NCBI GenBank assembly: GCA_937896065.1
Contig: CALBLI010000024.1
Coordinates: 1-23,928, forward strand
Source of the DNA: an uncultured Caryophanales bacterium
Lineage (GTDB): Bacteria; Bacillota_I; Bacilli_A; RFN20; CAG-288
Length of the DNA: 23,928 bases
Reading direction: 5' to 3'
This document shows positions 1-7,182 of this stretch, one piece after another (the first letter of the stretch is position 1; the number at the start of each line of letters is the position of its first letter). The position numbers and the translations under genes were made by a program. Below the pieces are notes generated by a model. That model made no database searches and was not told the origin of the DNA. It was given only the letters and a program-made list of their open reading frames with translations.

Positions 1-18
1 CCTTTTTTATTTTGTTAA

Positions 19-513
19 CTATTTCTTATTTGCTTCATTTTTTAATAGTTCATTGACTTTATATAGTCCTGATCCATCACTTGCAAATAAAGTGAAATTA
101 TCTAATATATTTTTAGCAGTGGTTTCTTCTTCAAATTGTTCGCCTAAAAACCATTCTAAAAAGTTCTTAGCTAAATAATCATTTTCTTTAATAGCTTCAG
201 CATAAATATCTTTGATCATATTTGTCACTTTCTTTTCATGTTCAACTTGAAAAAGTAATGGATCTTTTAAATCTTTAAATTTTTCTTTAGGAGCATCAAT
301 TGATAAAAGCTTGAATTCAACATCACGATCTTGTAAAAATTCACAGAATTTTTCAGCATGATCAAGCTCTTCTTTAGCGTGATTCATAAACCAAGCATGA
401 AATCCATCTAAACCTTTTTTACGATAGAACTCAGCAACATTTAAATAAAGATAACCAGACCATAATTCTTTATTGATCTGCTTTTCACATAATGCAATTA
501 ACTTTTCTTCCAT
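19..513 (-). CDS. ftnA: Non-haem bacterial ferritin (FtnA type)
   Basis: This is an iron-storage protein that oxidises Fe(II) at a di-iron centre and stores it in a 24-subunit cytosolic shell. The 164-residue length is normal for the family. Numbered from the start chosen here, the ferroxidase ligands fall where the family has them, one behind E. coli FtnA: Glu16, Glu49, His52, Glu93, Gln126 and Glu129. An in-frame ATG lies five codons upstream at 528, but the GGAGG ribosome site overlaps that ATG and sits about 8 nt before the ATG at 513, so 513 is the more likely start. The gene lies just downstream of the terminator of the membrane-protein operon, so its own promoter must lie in the short AT-rich gap 514-556. 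No iron-box-like operator was recognised. The identification is secure from residue pattern and length. Confidence 0.92.
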   Translation of the reverse strand: MEEKLIALCEKQINKELWSGYLYLNVAEFYRKKGLDGFHAWFMNHAKEELDHAEKFCEFLQDRDVEFKLLSIDAPKEKFKDLKDPLLFQVEHEKKVTNMIKDIYAEAIKENDYLAKNFLEWFLGEQFEEETTAKNILDNFTLFASDGSGLYKVNELLKNEANKK

Positions 514-556
514 TTTAATTTCCTCCATTAATTACATTAATATTTTACTTTGTTTT

Positions 557-581
557 AAAAAAAATGAGCAATAAATGCTCA
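557..581 (-). terminator. Intrinsic terminator of the membrane-protein operon
   Basis: The stem TGAGCA/TGCTCA with a 5-nt loop (565-581 on the plus strand) is followed in the minus direction by a run of eight T (564-557). The stem includes the TGA stop codon of the upstream YwaF-like gene, so termination occurs directly at the end of the coding sequence. Confidence 0.8.
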
Positions 582-1523
582 CTTTCTTTTAAATTCTCTA
601 TCAACTTTATAGCGGATATAATCAAGTTTCATTTGTTCTTTTTGAAATGGATAAGCTAAGGTGATTCCTATTGGAAATTGAAGAAGAAAAACTGGTAAAA
701 ATTGATATAAAACTGGAATAAAGTAAGTTTTATCACCTATTTCATATGTCATTAGATAAGGAATGTAAAGCCAGCCTAACATCTTATCAAAATCCTCTTT
801 AAATCCCATATTGACTGATTCATTAGCGGGTCCACTTCGATATAAGAAATTTAACCAAGCTTGTTTATCACTGACTGCTCCATATGCCTGTTTAAAATCA
901 GGTACACCACAAACAAATAACAGGAGATCGTTTAAAAAGATGATGGTTTGAAAGAAGATATATGTGAATACTAACTTCCATAATCTATGATAGTCAAGCT
1001 TATGAAATCCTTGCTGAACCATCAAAAATCCACATAGAACTAAAGGCATATGACAAAGATAGAATCTTAAAACATCAATGAGGGTATCTAAATCTCTTAA
1101 ATCTCTTCCAGTTGAACCAAATGGAAACAAATAAACACCAAAACCTGATACAATGCCTATGTAAAACATATAGTCTTTAAATAATTTATTTTTCGACATG
1201 AAAATGAATGGAGCTAAAATTATCAAAGCTGCACATAAATTTTCAAATGTTGATTTCCATAAAGAATTAGGAAAATTATTTAAATAAGAAGGTAATAGCT
1301 GTTTGATAAAATGGAGTGAAAAATTTGCAAAAAGAATTGTTAAAATATATTTATATGCAAATCTTTTACCTTTTTTATTACATAATTTGACTGAGAAGAA
1401 ACAGAATGCAAGAAGAAGGAGAATAAAAAAGAAATAAAAGAAGTTTCCAATCTCAACTGAAATCATACCATTTTTTCCAAATATGCTAGTTAAACTTCTG
1501 CCTACTTTTCTATTTTCCATCAT
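579..1523 (-). CDS. YwaF/TMEM164-like integral membrane protein
   Basis: This 314-residue polytopic membrane protein has about six to seven hydrophobic segments, starting with a Phe/Leu-rich one near residues 25-45. The overall pattern resembles the YwaF family of Firmicutes: charged loops, a conserved-looking Cys-His-x-Pro in a membrane segment near residue 158, and a further segment that places an Asp-Leu-Leu within the membrane. The biochemical role of that family is not well established and none is claimed here. The start is ATG-ATG at 1523; its first 14 nt overlap the end of the upstream Wzy-like gene, which suggests translational coupling. An AGGA sequence sits rather far upstream (about 17 nt), so the exact start is uncertain. 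The gene ends inside its own terminator hairpin. Family assignment is by memory of the sequence pattern. Confidence 0.7.
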   Translation of the reverse strand: MMENRKVGRSLTSIFGKNGMISVEIGNFFYFFFILLLLAFCFFSVKLCNKKGKRFAYKYILTILFANFSLHFIKQLLPSYLNNFPNSLWKSTFENLCAALIILAPFIFMSKNKLFKDYMFYIGIVSGFGVYLFPFGSTGRDLRDLDTLIDVLRFYLCHMPLVLCGFLMVQQGFHKLDYHRLWKLVFTYIFFQTIIFLNDLLLFVCGVPDFKQAYGAVSDKQAWLNFLYRSGPANESVNMGFKEDFDKMLGWLYIPYLMTYEIGDKTYFIPVLYQFLPVFLLQFPIGITLAYPFQKEQMKLDYIRYKVDREFKRK

Positions 1524-3450
1524 AATATTTGATCATCTCTTCCTGACAAACTTCAACTTTATTTGAGCAATTAAAAACAATTTGTTCATTTCTTACTTTA
1601 GCTTTTAGATAATCTTTTTCATAAGCAATTTCATGTTTTTTAATAAATGATAATTCGTCATCTAATTTAGATGTTTCTAAATTAAAATAGTAAAATGTGA
1701 AAGCAAAAGTATAACTGAATAGAATTGAGAATAAATATTCAGCAACATCAATTTCAAAAACAAATAAACAGATGATGGCCTCTAATGAAATTACTATATC
1801 TAAAATCATCAAAAATGAAAACTCATTGTATTTTCTTTCATCTTTATCCATGTATGATTTTCTTCTCATATTGAAATAATATCCAATAACTTGAATGATA
1901 AAACCAGCTAAGATGAGTGAAGCACGATAAATGAGTTTATCAGTTAATATACCAGCAGTAATAAGTGCAGTTGGAAGAAGATAAAGTAACCTAATTAATG
2001 GATACTTGATAGGTAATATAACGCCTTCTTTTTTTATCTCAATCTCTTTTTCTAGCTGAGCTTTATAAGTAAAGATAGGAACAGCTATTACAATTATTGA
2101 ACAAATAGAAAGCATCGATGTTGATAGTAAGAATTCTGGTTCAAGAAGTTGTCTTACTACAAATGACATCAGTATTACAAAATATAAGATTAGTCGACTA
2201 TCTTTTGTCTTTTTAAACATTTTAAATAAAGTATAAATAATGTAGCAAAAGAAAATAATATTGATAGCGAATCTGATGATTCCACCTTCTCCCCATGGTT
2301 CTAAAATACCATTATGCATATGCCAGAATTTAGCATCATTATTATCTCTAGCATATAAAAATGCTAAATTAAAATTCATGGTTCCTAAGCCAAAGATGAA
2401 ATATAAAGGTGAAAAATTGACCAAATCAAAAAACTTTTCCCAAATTTTTAATCTAGAATAAAATGTCGAATCCTTTTCAGTAAATTGACCAGTTATAGTA
2501 TTTGCAAGCTTCTTTAAAATTGATATTTTTTGTAAAGCTGGTATAAAGATAATCATTGTTAGAAATATCATTAAGAGAGCTAATATAGAAAGAATAATTA
2601 TTGAGATTTTCTTATTCACTTTCCATTTTTCATAAGCGATGACAATAAGATATCCAAAAAGTAAAACTATTCCTGCAAGAGTAGCTGATTTGCAACCAGA
2701 TAAAACAATATGAGCAAATAGGATAATAGAAAAAGCTAGATTTATATATCTTCTTGTTTCATATAGAAATTTCATATGGATAATCATTGCTAAAAACAAG
2801 GCCATACCAAATATATTTTTATCACCTAGAAAAGAAGCAATGTGGCTATCCTTATCTAAGTTTGAACTAAAAAAGCTACTATAAACATCACTTTCAGTCA
2901 AATAAGAATAAATAAGTGAAAAATAAATTATGAATAAAAATATATATGCAATATATTTAAAATAGGATTTATCAACCTTGCATTTAGGAACACAAGCATA
3001 TGTTAAATAAAGAAACATACATGAATTTAAATACATAAATAAGTATTCCCATCTTCTAGATTCGCTTAAATGATAAACAAAATCAGGAGCCGTCGGATTA
3101 TACCTTTCTAATGTGCTTGGAAAACATAATAGAGCAATTGCATTGCCTAAAAATAAAATCCAACACATGGTAAAAATCGGGATGTTTACTTTAACATTAA
3201 AATATTTTCTTGCAATAAAGAATAAAGTGCCAGATAAAAGAAGAACAGAAAGAAGGAAACCAATATAATCACCGATGATATTAAATGGTAAAACACCATA
3301 TTGTTCTCCTTCAAATAATTCAGTGAACACAACTGTAAAAACAGCATATATAAAATATAAAATCTCAAAAAGAAGATAAGGAGTTCTGCCTAAAACATAT
3401 CTTGTTTTGAAAATAGATTTATTTTCTTTTTTCATTAAATTCGTATTCAT
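1510..3450 (-). CDS. O-antigen ligase/Wzy-type polysaccharide polymerase-like membrane protein
   Basis: This 646-residue protein has about 12 or more membrane segments. Near residues 375-390 it carries the hallmark of the O-antigen ligase/Wzy superfamily: a His-Met-His-Asn-Gly segment followed by Leu-Glu-x-Trp-x-Glu-x-Gly-Gly, within the large extracytoplasmic loop that precedes a membrane helix. Such proteins polymerise or transfer undecaprenyl-linked glycans onto an acceptor at the outer face of the membrane. In a Gram-positive-type cell the product would be a capsule, teichoic acid or glycoprotein decoration. The C-terminal part adds several more hydrophobic segments and a soluble tail of about 60 residues, longer than many ligases. 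It overlaps the downstream YwaF-like gene by 14 nt. No glycosyltransferases are adjacent, so the substrate cannot be inferred. The ribosome site is weak (A-rich with AGATG only), so the start is tentative. Confidence 0.78.
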   Translation of the reverse strand: MNTNLMKKENKSIFKTRYVLGRTPYLLFEILYFIYAVFTVVFTELFEGEQYGVLPFNIIGDYIGFLLSVLLLSGTLFFIARKYFNVKVNIPIFTMCWILFLGNAIALLCFPSTLERYNPTAPDFVYHLSESRRWEYLFMYLNSCMFLYLTYACVPKCKVDKSYFKYIAYIFLFIIYFSLIYSYLTESDVYSSFFSSNLDKDSHIASFLGDKNIFGMALFLAMIIHMKFLYETRRYINLAFSIILFAHIVLSGCKSATLAGIVLLFGYLIVIAYEKWKVNKKISIIILSILALLMIFLTMIIFIPALQKISILKKLANTITGQFTEKDSTFYSRLKIWEKFFDLVNFSPLYFIFGLGTMNFNLAFLYARDNNDAKFWHMHNGILEPWGEGGIIRFAINIIFFCYIIYTLFKMFKKTKDSRLILYFVILMSFVVRQLLEPEFLLSTSMLSICSIIVIAVPIFTYKAQLEKEIEIKKEGVILPIKYPLIRLLYLLPTALITAGILTDKLIYRASLILAGFIIQVIGYYFNMRRKSYMDKDERKYNEFSFLMILDIVISLEAIICLFVFEIDVAEYLFSILFSYTFAFTFYYFNLETSKLDDELSFIKKHEIAYEKDYLKAKVRNEQIVFNCSNKVEVCQEEMIKYYDGK

Positions 3451-3823
3451 CTTTTTTTAAAAAATAACTATATTATTTTATCAATATTCCCTATCTTTTA
3501 AAAGAATATAAGTCAATTTAAATTAGATAAAAGTACAATATATAAAAATTATGGGTTCAATTGTTAATTTCAAAGTGTTTACCAGCATGCTAGTCAACTA
3601 GTATTGCAAATATAAATATTACAATTTTAATTTAAACTATAGGAGTTATAGTTGTTATATTTTTTTATCAGAATCAGTTTTAGATTCAAATAAATATAAA
3701 ATCTTATATTCTTTTTTATTATTATAAATAAGGCTATATCACAACAAGTAAGCTAAGTAATCCAAGATTTTTATAAGATAAAAATTTATTTTATTGATTT
3801 ATCCTGTATAATTTTAATTACTT
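3451..3823. other. AT-rich intergenic region between divergent genes
   Basis: No gene was recognised in these 373 bases. They hold a perfect 7-bp inverted repeat AACTATA/TATAGTT with a 5-nt loop (3635-3653) followed a few bases later by a T-run, a small CTAGT-CA-ACTAG palindrome (3590-3601), and the promoter of the plus-strand gene at the right end. The promoter of the minus-strand operon must also be here; TTGACT on the minus strand near 3516 is a possible -35, without a convincing partner. Confidence 0.6.
3807..3812 (+). promoter_or_regulatory. -10 box immediately before the start codon
   Basis: A perfect TATAAT preceded directly by TG ends only 11 nt before the ATG at 3824. Transcription would begin about five bases before the start codon, leaving no room for a ribosome site. 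No convincing -35 was found. Confidence 0.5.
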
Positions 3824-4744
3824 ATGAATAAATCAGACTACTTGAATGAATTTAAATCCGTTGATGATATTAATGTCTACATCAATCAATTAAAAGATAA
3901 TAGAAATGATGATGTTTCTTTATTCCTTTCATCTATTTATGAATCAGGTAATAGAGTTGAAGTTTCTTACAAAGATGCTTTATCTTATTTAAATAGCTCT
4001 TCTTTAAAAAAAGAAAGGCTTCTTTTTTTGCTGAGGCACTTAAATGAATCTTTTGAAGAAGGCGGCGAACTTTTTTCTTTAAAAGAAATAGATTCACTAC
4101 TTATTAGTAGTGATCCATCTATTATTGAAATCAAGGAATTCTATAACGAATTCAATAGATGCTATAATTCCAACTTATCTAGTAGTAATGAAAAGGTTAA
4201 TATTCTAATTGATTCATTAAAAGAATGTAATAGTGATAGTGAAAAATTTTATAATGACTTCACTTTGCTTTTAGATAGCCTAAATAATGATTTATATTCA
4301 TTTTATTTTATAGGTAAACTTCTTTTATTATACATACCTTTATATTCCAACAAGAATAATTCAAATATGCAAATTCTATTTTTTAAAAAGATATTAAAAG
4401 AAAGACCAGATTTAAAACATGGTGAAATTTTAAATGCTTTAGGTTTATGCTATATAAACTTAATATTTAATGATGAAATAGCAAATGAAGAAGAATACAA
4501 AGAGAAATCAGAAAAATATGCTTCTTTATCCAAGGAATATTTTACTGAAGCTTCGACATTTTATAATTTAAGTGATGCTTATGATAATCTTATCGCCTTT
4601 GACAATTTATTCAATTCAATTTTAAATAAAAATAAAATTGAAAAAGCTAAGAAAGTTAATAAAATTATACAAATAGTATCTTGTATTTTAGTTGCCGTTA
4701 TAATGATATCTCTTGTTATAACAATAATTGTTGTCAAAAAATAA
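3824..4744 (+). CDS. Tail-anchored helical protein of unknown function
   Basis: I do not recognise this 306-residue protein. The first 270 residues are hydrophilic and Ser/Asn/Lys/Glu-rich, with a helical character. Spaced Tyr-Leu and Ala-Leu-Gly-Leu-Cys-Tyr segments (the latter around residue 205) are reminiscent of TPR or Sel1-type helical repeats, but no repeat register could be fixed. Residues 280-303 form a single strongly hydrophobic helix followed by Val-Lys-Lys, so it looks like a C-terminally anchored membrane protein with its bulk in the cytoplasm. No signal peptide is present. The -10 box is so close to the ATG that the mRNA may be almost leaderless, and no ribosome site is visible. 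Its stop is 2 nt from the end of the convergent YhcH-like gene. A scaffold or signalling adaptor role is possible but is only a guess. Confidence 0.75.
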   Translation: MNKSDYLNEFKSVDDINVYINQLKDNRNDDVSLFLSSIYESGNRVEVSYKDALSYLNSSSLKKERLLFLLRHLNESFEEGGELFSLKEIDSLLISSDPSIIEIKEFYNEFNRCYNSNLSSSNEKVNILIDSLKECNSDSEKFYNDFTLLLDSLNNDLYSFYFIGKLLLLYIPLYSNKNNSNMQILFFKKILKERPDLKHGEILNALGLCYINLIFNDEIANEEEYKEKSEKYASLSKEYFTEASTFYNLSDAYDNLIAFDNLFNSILNKNKIEKAKKVNKIIQIVSCILVAVIMISLVITIIVVKK

Positions 4745-4746
4745 TA

Positions 4747-5226
4747 TTAAAAATCAATCTTTACTTTGACTACTGCTTTTTCAATAGTGTTGTCATCAAC
4801 TTTGATGCATGGTTTGTGCAAATCATTAGGATAAACTAAAGCAAAGAATCCAGAAGTGAGCATCACTATTGCATCTAGCTCACCTTCATAATTAGCTTTA
4901 TCTTTAACTTCATCATAACTAGAAGTTATATTACTATCATCAAATTTTCTTTTATCAACATATCCAAAGTTTTCTTTACCACTTAAAACTAATTGAATGT
5001 CTAACCATTTTTCATGGCCTTCAATTTTAGCATCCTTAAATTCTTTACCTTTATATGATGATCTATTTAAATATACTTCACCATCATCTTTAATTAGATG
5101 CTTACCTTCTTCTAATTTTAAAAGGCCATCAACACCTAACTTATTTAAATAATCAAATGCTAATGTCAGATTTTTAGAATAACTAAAGTCTTTCTTACCA
5201 AAATCAACAATATTTCCAATAATCAT
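4747..5226 (-). CDS. YhcH/YjgK/YiaL family protein
   Basis: This 159-residue protein belongs to the cupin-like YhcH/YjgK/YiaL family (DUF386, related to the EbgC beta subunit of evolved beta-galactosidase). Members act on sugars such as sialic-acid derivatives or assist sugar isomerisation in the cytosol; the substrate here is unknown. Family features seen are the Glu-x-His-x-x-Trp-Leu-Asp-Ile-Gln strand near residue 70 and the Phe-x-x-x-x-Pro-x-Asp-x-His-x-Pro metal-site segment near residues 125-140. The open frame extends 23 codons upstream to 5295, but GAGGTGA lies 5 nt before the ATG at 5226 and a TATAAT box (5250-5245) lies just before that, so 5226 is taken as the start. The transcript would have a leader of about 12 nt. 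The gene runs divergently from hrcA and might be touched by the CIRCE region, though its own promoter lies outside both operators. Confidence 0.88.
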   Translation of the reverse strand: MIIGNIVDFGKKDFSYSKNLTLAFDYLNKLGVDGLLKLEEGKHLIKDDGEVYLNRSSYKGKEFKDAKIEGHEKWLDIQLVLSGKENFGYVDKRKFDDSNITSSYDEVKDKANYEGELDAIVMLTSGFFALVYPNDLHKPCIKVDDNTIEKAVVKVKIDF

Positions 5227-5244
5227 ATTAATCACCTCAATAAG

Positions 5245-5250
5245 ATTATA
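5245..5250 (-). promoter_or_regulatory. -10 box of the YhcH-like gene
   Basis: TATAAT on the minus strand places transcription start near 5238, directly at the GAGGTGA ribosome site (5238-5232). The -35 is not convincing. Confidence 0.5.
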
Positions 5251-5316
5251 GCAATTTTTAATAAAATGATAATTTTTTATTGATTGAATCAACAAAGCTG
5301 ATACTTTTTTAAAAAA

Positions 5317-5343
5317 TTAGCACTCTACTATTGCATTTGCTAA
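5317..5343 (+). promoter_or_regulatory. CIRCE operator 1 (HrcA binding site, degenerate right arm)
   Basis: The left arm TTAGCACTC (5317-5325) matches the CIRCE consensus perfectly. After the standard 9-nt spacer the right arm is ATTTGCTAA against GAGTGCTAA, three mismatches, keeping the outer TGCTAA. The -35 hexamer lies across its spacer and right arm, so bound HrcA would block RNA polymerase. Confidence 0.75.
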
Positions 5344-5358
5344 AAAGTTATTTATAAT
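5331..5358 (+). promoter_or_regulatory. Promoter of the hrcA-grpE-dnaK-dnaJ operon
   Basis: TTGCAT (5331-5336) and TATAAT (5353-5358) are separated by 16 nt, a good vegetative sigma factor promoter. Transcription would start near 5365, inside the left arm of the second CIRCE element. Confidence 0.75.
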
Positions 5359-5361
5359 AAT

Positions 5362-5388
5362 ATTGCACTCGGATGTTTAGAGTGCTAG
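5362..5388 (+). promoter_or_regulatory. CIRCE operator 2 (HrcA binding site)
   Basis: ATTGCACTC, 9 nt, GAGTGCTAG: the inner GCACTC/GAGTGC core is perfect, with two mismatches in the left arm and one in the right. It covers the predicted transcription start and ends 9 nt before the hrcA start codon. Confidence 0.9.
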
Positions 5389-5397
5389 AAAGCTAAA

Positions 5398-6519
5398 ATG
5401 AAACTAGAAAGAAAAGATCAAATTCTCAGATGTATTGTTGAAGAATACATCAAAACAGCTGAACCTGTCGGTTCTGAAAATCTATTAAAGAATTACTCTC
5501 TCAATTGTTCATCAGCCACTATTAGAAACGCAATGGCTAAGCTTGAAGAAGAAGGTTATCTAGAAAAGACTCACATCTCTTCTGGAAGAGTACCTTCTGC
5601 TAAAGGTTATCAACGTTATCTAGAACATTTAGAAGAGAGCAAGATGTTAGATAGTATCGACATGGATTTTCAGCGTGAGCTTGTCAGTTACCTATCAGAT
5701 CCGACTCTTGGAGTTGAGGAAGTAGTCTCAAAAGTGTGTTTAATCTTATCTGAAATGACAAATATGGTTGTCGTCAAGATGAAACCAGAAAATGAAGAAA
5801 GATTAATCAAAATTGATTTGCTTCCATTAAACGAAGAAAGAGTACTCGGTTTGTTTGTTACCGACAAAGGAAATGTTCAATACAAAACATTTCTTCTGAA
5901 TAAATCTCATTTCTTTGATTTATCTAAAGCAATAAAATTTGTTTATCTTCTAAGTCAAAAGCTTCGTGGATATACACTGATGGAAACTTTAGCATATATT
6001 GATGAAAATCACATTGAGATTGAAAAAGAATTTGGTTATGTTGGTATCATTTGTTTGACTGCTTTAAAAGAATCAATTACTTCTTATTCACTAACAGGAA
6101 CAAATAGGTGGAGAATGTTTGGAAAATATAACCTTCTCTCGCACAGCGAATATCACTCAGATCCTGAAGCAATCATCAAAGCTTTATCTACATTATCAGA
6201 GCCATCAATGCTTCAGCATGATTTTGCTTCCAGCGATGATTTAGGTGATGTTAGGATATCGTTTACAAATGATGTAGCTGGTGATTTAGCTATTGTAACT
6301 AAAACAATTGCTGATGATGAACAAATCTCAGTTATTGGTCCTAAAAGAATGGATTATAAAAAGATTCTCTCTTGCTTAGATTATGTGTGCTATTTATTAG
6401 AAACTTATATTAATGGAATCAAAGCAAAAGAAGGATCACTAGCAACTGTTTCTTGTCAAAATAGAATAACTGATTCTAGAAAGGAGCTATTAAATGAGCG
6501 ACGAAAACGTAAAAAATGA
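5398..6519 (+). CDS. hrcA: Heat-inducible transcription repressor HrcA
   Basis: HrcA binds CIRCE and represses class I heat-shock genes; it depends on GroE for folding and so senses chaperone supply. The 373-residue protein starts with the winged-helix DNA-binding domain (about residues 1-75), containing the family segments Glu-Pro-Val-Gly-Ser and Ser-x-Ala-Thr-Ile-Arg-Asn and the wing Ser-Gly-Arg-Val-Pro-Ser-x-x-Gly-Tyr. The inserted dimerising domain and GAF-like domain follow. It is somewhat longer than the usual roughly 340-350 residues, because of a basic tail ending Arg-Arg-Lys-Arg-Lys-Lys that overlaps grpE. It is first in the chaperone operon, directly behind the CIRCE elements, which implies autoregulation. 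The ribosome site is poor (GAAAG), fitting low expression of a repressor. The stop is TGA; it overlaps the grpE start by 26 nt. Confidence 0.97.
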   Translation: MKLERKDQILRCIVEEYIKTAEPVGSENLLKNYSLNCSSATIRNAMAKLEEEGYLEKTHISSGRVPSAKGYQRYLEHLEESKMLDSIDMDFQRELVSYLSDPTLGVEEVVSKVCLILSEMTNMVVVKMKPENEERLIKIDLLPLNEERVLGLFVTDKGNVQYKTFLLNKSHFFDLSKAIKFVYLLSQKLRGYTLMETLAYIDENHIEIEKEFGYVGIICLTALKESITSYSLTGTNRWRMFGKYNLLSHSEYHSDPEAIIKALSTLSEPSMLQHDFASSDDLGDVRISFTNDVAGDLAIVTKTIADDEQISVIGPKRMDYKKILSCLDYVCYLLETYINGIKAKEGSLATVSCQNRITDSRKELLNERRKRKK

Positions 6520-7168
6520 AACTTTAGAAGAAGAAAAAACTAAAAAGGAGCTAAAGCAGGAAAAGAAAGAAGAAAAGAAAGCTTTAAAAAAGGTTGATGA
6601 GCTTGAAAAAGAAGTCTCTGACTTGAAAGAAAAAAATAAAGAATATCAATCAAAATTTGAACTTGCCGATAAAGAAAAAGATGATTGGAAGAATAAGTAT
6701 TATGAAGCTTATGCCAATCTATCTAATACCCGAAGGCAAGTTGAAAAAGAAGGCGATGAATTTAAAAAGTATGCTAACAAAAGCCTACTAACTGAATTTA
6801 TACCTGTTCTTGATAGCTTCGATATGGCCTTTAAAACAGAGCCTAAAGATCCAGCTATTAAAAACTATCTTGTCGGATTCAAAATGATTCATTCTAAACT
6901 GCTTGAATTTCTTGCTAAGATGAATGTTGAAGTCATTTCTCCAAATATTGGTGATGATTATGATCCACACAAAATGGAAGCATTATCAACAGTTGAAGGT
7001 GATGAAGACAATAAAGTTGCTGAAGTTTATTATAAAGGATACAAACTGCATGACTCATTACTTCGTGCAAGTTCTGTTGTTATAACTAAGAAGAAGGTTT
7101 CTTCAAGTAATGAAAATCAAACATCTTCATCAAAAGATGATGAAACTAACAAAGTAGAAAATAAATAA
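6494..7168 (+). CDS. grpE: Nucleotide exchange factor GrpE
   Basis: GrpE is a dimeric cochaperone that releases ADP from DnaK. The 224-residue protein has a long Lys/Glu-rich coiled coil (about residues 10-65), then the GrpE core with Tyr-x-Asn-x-x-Arg (here Tyr-Ala-Asn-Leu-Ser-Asn-Thr-Arg-Arg). The C-terminal beta domain includes Asp-Pro-His-x-x-Glu-Ala and ends in Leu-Leu-Arg-Ala-Ser-x-Val. A Ser/Asn/Lys-rich tail of about 25 residues follows. AAGGAG at 6481-6486 lies 7 nt before the ATG, inside the end of hrcA. The start lies within hrcA, so the pair is probably translationally coupled. dnaK follows 14 nt after its stop. Confidence 0.96.
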   Translation: MSDENVKNETLEEEKTKKELKQEKKEEKKALKKVDELEKEVSDLKEKNKEYQSKFELADKEKDDWKNKYYEAYANLSNTRRQVEKEGDEFKKYANKSLLTEFIPVLDSFDMAFKTEPKDPAIKNYLVGFKMIHSKLLEFLAKMNVEVISPNIGDDYDPHKMEALSTVEGDEDNKVAEVYYKGYKLHDSLLRASSVVITKKKVSSSNENQTSSSKDDETNKVENK

Positions 7169-7182
7169 GGAGGAAAACTACT

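Noticed and set aside
3635..3666. Terminator at the AACTATA/TATAGTT hairpin
   Set aside because: The stem is nearly all A/T, the T-run is separated from it, and no plus-strand gene lies upstream.
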